From NCBI GenBank assembly GCA_004762155.1, contig SIHP01000007.1:62001-126000 (forward strand): a stretch of DNA of 64,000 nucleotides. Reading direction: 5' to 3'. A model generated the notes under the pieces. That model was not told the origin of the DNA, did no database searches, and saw only the letters and a program-made list of their open reading frames with translations. Origin of the DNA: Flavobacteriaceae bacterium. Its GTDB lineage: Bacteria > Bacteroidota > Bacteroidia > Flavobacteriales > Flavobacteriaceae. Position 1 is the first letter of the stretch, and each line of letters begins with the position of its first letter. Made by a program: the position numbers and the translations under genes. Shown here piece by piece: positions 63,494-64,000 of this stretch.

Positions 63494-64000
63494 TTAATTT
63501 TGGTTAGTAGTTATGATTAGTTTTTCATACAGATCATCTATAGTCATTTGTGTTAAATTAACTTTAAAGTCTTTGATAGATGTACTAATATGACATTTAT
63601 AATTTTCTGTAATCAATATGTTTTTATAAAACCATTTATCTGTATTAGTGATAATATGGTCTTCATTGATTTTAATTTCTGTTAGCGGAATATGTAAACC
63701 TCTTCCATCTGCTTTTGAAACAGCTTCTTTAATTGTCCATAAATCATAAAAAGTACATATTGGTATTTGTGATTTATGAATTTTGTTTTTTTCAACAGCA
63801 GTTAAAACGGAATGAAAATCTTCTATCTTTATTTTAGGGTCTATTTTTTCTATATCAATACCTAAAGGTTGCTTAGAAAGTGTGTAGGCAAAAACAACAT
63901 ATTCTCCAGAGTGAGAAATGTTAAATGAAAACTCTTTATCCAAGTATGGTTTTTGATATTTGGTGTATTTTAACTTAGAAAAAATGCCTTCATCAAAATA
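63494..64000 (-). CDS. Sfp-type phosphopantetheinyl transferase, 5' end outside the window
   Basis: The frame is open to the window edge (about 168 residues visible), so the N-terminus is missing. It has FNISHSGEYVVFAY, the magnesium-binding GIDIEKIDPK and the second acidic motif LWTIKEAVSKADGRGL. These are the diagnostic motifs of Sfp-type enzymes, which attach the phosphopantetheine arm of CoA to carrier proteins of NRPS, PKS or other pathways. A TTG within the frame at 63943 is too far in to be the start, because the FNISHS motif would be nearly N-terminal. Its place next to an oxygenase and an aspartokinase points to a biosynthetic cluster that continues beyond the right edge. Confidence 0.93.
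   Translation of the reverse strand, partial: YFDEGIFSKLKYTKYQKPYLDKEFSFNISHSGEYVVFAYTLSKQPLGIDIEKIDPKIKIEDFHSVLTAVEKNKIHKSQIPICTFYDLWTIKEAVSKADGRGLHIPLTEIKINEDHIITNTDKWFYKNILITENYKCHISTSIKDFKVNLTQMTIDDLYEKLIITTNQN

Overview
The window looks like chromosomal DNA of a member of the Flavobacteriaceae (Bacteroidota). The DNA is strongly AT-rich and several promoters fit the Bacteroidota pattern TTG-N19..21-TAnnTTTG. There are type IX secretion (T9SS) type A C-terminal sorting domains, SprB repeats of the gliding-adhesin kind, a sigma/FecR/TonB-receptor trio, and biotin genes in a flavobacterial arrangement. The genus cannot be decided from the sequence.

Region 1 (about 1-12.5 kb) is a broken-up biotin locus on the minus strand: bioF, a translationally coupled DUF2007-bioD-bioA unit, a FabF-like ketoacyl synthase and bioB. 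It is interrupted by a decayed regulator/nitroreductase pair, by a Coa1-like gene, a DUF3592 gene and a BspA-like surface protein, and by a small pseudogene. No bioC, bioH or bioG is present.

Region 2 (12.6-44.8 kb) is a plus-strand array of giant exported proteins: a 1588-residue exported protein of unknown function, a 710-residue fibronectin type III protein, a 4201-residue SprB-repeat adhesin with a T9SS tail, a PKD lipoprotein, a protein of about 2243 residues with a zinc-protease motif and a toxin-like C-terminus, a 334-residue candidate immunity protein that overlaps its end, and an 827-residue outer-membrane barrel protein. Palindromic repeats lie between these genes, and one 26-bp repeat occurs identically on both sides of the toxin/immunity pair. 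I regard this as the best candidate for an undescribed system: a surface-displayed, tip-swapping polymorphic toxin carried with its own adhesin and membrane proteins.

Region 3 (45.1-49.3 kb, minus strand) is an ECF sigma factor / FecR anti-sigma / FecA-type TonB receptor operon. Region 4 (49.5-60.8 kb, plus strand) holds a 2827-residue M4 metalloprotease with eight leucine-rich blocks and a dockerin-like end, a T9SS-sorted partner whose N-terminus is perhaps cohesin-like, and two small proteins of 57 and 54 residues. Region 5 (60.8-64 kb, minus strand) has tRNA-Asn with its promoter and terminator, then a tight unit of aspartokinase, JmjC/cupin oxygenase and a phosphopantetheinyl transferase cut by the window end. 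That unit suggests the edge of a natural-product locus.
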